Notes under the pieces: model-generated
Told to the model about the DNA's origin: nothing
Database searches by the model: none
The model's input: only the letters and a program-made list of their open reading frames with translations
NCBI GenBank assembly: GCA_035704555.1
Contig: DASSWT010000153.1
Location: 1-7,790, forward strand
Source of the DNA: Saccharospirillum sp035704555
GTDB lineage: Bacteria > Pseudomonadota > Gammaproteobacteria > Pseudomonadales > Natronospirillaceae
Reading direction: 5' to 3'
Length of the DNA stretch: 7,790 bases
Part shown: positions 5,550 to 7,790 of the stretch, in pieces
Position numbering within the stretch: the first letter of the stretch is position 1
Layout: each line of letters opens with the position of its first letter
Program-made: the position numbers and the translations under genes

Positions 5550-7762
5550 CCGCGGCCACTACCAACCCCCGGCTGTTGATTGTGGGCCTGGGAATGATCG
5601 GAGCTTCCTTTGCCAAAGCCCTGTGTCTGTCGCAAGCGGCAACGGTGATTGGGCTTGATGCTGAGGCAGGTGTTGCCGAGAAAGCCCGGGCCATGGGCAT
5701 TGTGGATGAAGCCGTTTCCTTTCCCGATCTGAATACCTCCTTTGATGCCGTGATTCTTGCTGTGCCGGTGTTGGCGATGGGGCCGGTACTAGCGCAACTG
5801 AAGCCCTGGCTTGCGTCCGATACGGTTATCTCCGATGTCGGCAGTGTTAAAGGCGCGGTGGTTGAGGCCGCCCGCGAAGCGCTGGGTGAGTTGCCCCCCG
5901 GGTTCGTGCCGGGCCATCCGATTGCCGGGGCTGAGCGCTCTGGTCTGGCTGCGGCCAAATCCGATCTGTTTGACCATCACCTGCTGATTCTGACGCCGCT
6001 GCCGACTTCCTCGCCGGAGGCTGTGCAGTTACTGACGCGTCTCTGGCACTCGGTCGGCGCTGACGTGGTAACCATGTCGGTATCGCGCCACGATGAAGTA
6101 CTGGCCGCCACCAGTCATTTGCCGCACCTGCTCGCGTTTTCACTGGTCGATACGCTGGCCCGGGAATCCGAGAACCGGGAGATTTTCCGCTACGCCGCCG
6201 GTGGCTTCCGTGATTTCACACGCATTGCCGCCTCGGATCCGACCATGTGGCACGATGTCTTCCTGGCAAACCGGGAAGCAACGCTGAGCATATTGCGGCG
6301 ATTCCAGGCGGATCTGGATGTGCTGGCCGACGCGATCGAAAACCGTGAAGGCGCCACACTCAAGTCTGTTTTCGGGCGCGCCAAATCCGCACGGGATTAT
6401 TTCACCGAAATCCTCAGCAGCCGTCAGCGGCACACCGACGATATTCGCAAAAACCTGATTGCGGCACCGGTGCGCGCTGGCCTGGCGGGTGCAGTTGCGG
6501 TACCCGGAGACCGGTCCATCTCTCATCGCGCCATTATTCTCGCTGCCCTGGCAGAAGGGCAGAGCGAGCTGCGGGGGTTTGGTAACGGACACGACAATCG
6601 CACCACGCTGGAAGCGTTGCGCAAGCTGGGTGTCTGCATTGAGGCAAGCGACACCGGGAGTCTGGTCGTCAATGGTGTCGGTCGCCAGGGTTTGAAACCG
6701 GCAGACAGTCCGCTTTATATGGGGAACTCCGCGACCTCAATGCGCCTGATGGCGGGTGTGCTCAGTGCCCAGTCCTTCAGCAGCGAACTGATTGGTGATG
6801 CGTCCCTGAGCCAGCGCCCGATGGACCGAATTCAGCTGCCATTGCAGGCAATGGGCGCTCGCATTGAAGTGGCACCGCGAAAGACTGCACCTATTGTCAT
6901 TCATCCCACTACCGCTCTGAAGCCGCTCGACTACCAATTGCCGATGGCCAGTGCCCAGGTAAAAACCGCCTTGTTGCTGGCAGGTTTGTGCTCGGGTGTT
7001 TCGATGCGTTTACAGGAGGCGGGGCCCAGCCGTAATCATACCGAGGTGTTGCTCGCCAGGCTGGGTTGTCCGGTTCGGTGTGAGTCCGGGGTTATTACGC
7101 TCGATCCTGCCCCCCAGTGGGCCGGGTTTGACTGCGATATACCCGGTGATTTCTCGCTGGCAGCGGTGCATCTGGCGGCGGCCAGCCTGGTTCCTGGTTC
7201 TGAGCTGACCGTGCTGGGCGTTGGTGTCAACCCCAGCCGCCTTGGTTTGCTGGATATTCTGGCGCGTATGGGGGCACGTATTGAGCTGACCAACTATCGT
7301 GACCTTGGGGGTGAGCCCGTGGCGGATATTCAGGTAAACTACGCGCCGCTCGTGGCAACCGCCGAAACCGCCGATGTTGCAGGTCTGGTTATTGACGAGT
7401 ATCCACTGCTCTTTGTCCTGGCGACCCAGGCTGAGGGAGTGTCCCGTTTCAGTGGGGTTCGCGAGCTGCGTTACAAAGAAACCGATCGGCTGAAAACCAT
7501 GGTGGAAGGTCTGACCACCCTGGGGGCTGACATCGAATTGAAAGGAGATGCCGTCATAGTCCGGGGCCGGAACGACCGCCCGCTGGACGGCGGCATTGTT
7601 GATTGCGGCGGTGACCACCGAGTGGCACTGGCGTACGTGGTCGCCGCGCAGACGGCGTTGCGACCGGTCATTATTCGAAATTCTGGGCGCGTACTGGGCG
7701 CCTACCCGGATTTTGCCGAGCATGCACTGGCACTTGGCTATTCGGTGACCGTAGAGGATTGA
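5546..7762 (+). CDS. tyrA-aroA: Prephenate dehydrogenase / EPSP synthase fusion (TyrA-AroA)
   Basis: This 738-residue fusion joins two non-consecutive aromatic steps, as in Pseudomonas. Residues 1 to about 290 are a TyrA dehydrogenase (prephenate or arogenate, oxidative decarboxylation towards tyrosine). They carry the NAD-binding GLGMIGAS (14-21), D38 ending beta-2, which suggests NAD+, GHPIAGAE with H124, SHLPH, and GGFRDFTRIA. From about residue 300 it is a class II-like EPSP synthase (shikimate-3-phosphate plus PEP). R328, R424, SAQVK (469-473), D617-E618, KETDR (644-648) and DHR (690-692) are kept. Three key places deviate: R323 replaces the near-universal lysine (GDRSISHR); A396 replaces the glycine of GNSGTS; and G718-A719-Y720 stands where class II enzymes have TSFP. 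Reading starts at GTG 5546, because an in-frame TGA lies at 5540-5542 and the Rossmann motif begins 13 residues in. The start overlaps the stop of a 29-codon ORF. The stop is 2 nt before cmk. Substrate preference of the TyrA half cannot be read from the sequence. Confidence 0.96.
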   Translation: MTAATTNPRLLIVGLGMIGASFAKALCLSQAATVIGLDAEAGVAEKARAMGIVDEAVSFPDLNTSFDAVILAVPVLAMGPVLAQLKPWLASDTVISDVGSVKGAVVEAAREALGELPPGFVPGHPIAGAERSGLAAAKSDLFDHHLLILTPLPTSSPEAVQLLTRLWHSVGADVVTMSVSRHDEVLAATSHLPHLLAFSLVDTLARESENREIFRYAAGGFRDFTRIAASDPTMWHDVFLANREATLSILRRFQADLDVLADAIENREGATLKSVFGRAKSARDYFTEILSSRQRHTDDIRKNLIAAPVRAGLAGAVAVPGDRSISHRAIILAALAEGQSELRGFGNGHDNRTTLEALRKLGVCIEASDTGSLVVNGVGRQGLKPADSPLYMGNSATSMRLMAGVLSAQSFSSELIGDASLSQRPMDRIQLPLQAMGARIEVAPRKTAPIVIHPTTALKPLDYQLPMASAQVKTALLLAGLCSGVSMRLQEAGPSRNHTEVLLARLGCPVRCESGVITLDPAPQWAGFDCDIPGDFSLAAVHLAAASLVPGSELTVLGVGVNPSRLGLLDILARMGARIELTNYRDLGGEPVADIQVNYAPLVATAETADVAGLVIDEYPLLFVLATQAEGVSRFSGVRELRYKETDRLKTMVEGLTTLGADIELKGDAVIVRGRNDRPLDGGIVDCGGDHRVALAYVVAAQTALRPVIIRNSGRVLGAYPDFAEHALALGYSVTVED

Positions 7763-7764
7763 CT

Positions 7765-7790
7765 ATGTTATCCAAAGCTCCCGTTATCAC
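7765..7790 (+). CDS. cmk: Cytidylate kinase, first codons only (partial)
   Basis: Only MLSKAPVIT is visible before the window ends. APVIT is the usual start of the first strand of CMP kinase, leading into its P-loop (IDGPSGSGKGT in relatives). The ATG follows the tyrA-aroA stop by 2 nt and has GAGGA (7754-7758) six bases upstream, so it belongs to the same operon. cmk follows tyrA-aroA in Pseudomonas. The enzyme phosphorylates CMP and dCMP with ATP. The identification rests on nine residues plus gene order. Confidence 0.8.

Overview
The window looks like the chromosome of a gammaproteobacterium from the Pseudomonadales/Oceanospirillales neighbourhood. The evidence is the gene order gyrA - serC - pheA - (tyrA-aroA fusion) - cmk, all on the + strand. 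Pseudomonas and its relatives have this same aromatic 'supraoperon', including the TyrA-AroA fusion. The encoded proteins read as close relatives of the Pseudomonas ones; for example, PheA ends in LGSYPKAVL. Base composition is moderately GC-rich and even, and I see no phage, transposon or CRISPR signal.

Layout. Positions 1-456 carry no convincing protein gene. This stretch holds a remarkably stable predicted RNA fold at 126-298: a 12-bp closing stem, a 26-bp uninterrupted inner helix, and a junction with two small hairpins, one capped by a GNRA tetraloop. A likely extended -10 promoter (367-375) and a short leader for gyrA follow. gyrA (457-3138) encodes the DNA gyrase A subunit with wild-type quinolone-region residues, a GyrA-box and a long acidic tail. 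An 86-nt spacer with a perfect 8-bp hairpin separates gyrA from serC (3225-4307). pheA (4300-5421) overlaps serC by 8 nt. A 124-nt spacer follows, where relatives carry hisC. Here it holds a previously unremarked 29-codon ORF (5460-5549) with a strong Shine-Dalgarno sequence, whose stop overlaps the GTG start of the tyrA-aroA fusion (5546-7762). The first codons of cmk begin at 7765 and run off the window.

How the genes work together. PheA (chorismate mutase-prephenate dehydratase) and the TyrA domain (prephenate/arogenate dehydrogenase) form the phenylalanine and tyrosine branches from chorismate. The AroA domain (EPSP synthase) makes the penultimate intermediate before chorismate. SerC makes phosphoserine and also acts in pyridoxal-phosphate synthesis, which serves the aminotransferases of these pathways. 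GyrA and CMP kinase are housekeeping neighbours.

Points for a second look: the structured RNA upstream of gyrA; the absence of hisC and the small ORF in its place; and an EPSP synthase domain with arginine at the near-universal active-site lysine (R323), alanine at the glyphosate-determining glycine (A396), and a diverged C-terminal motif.
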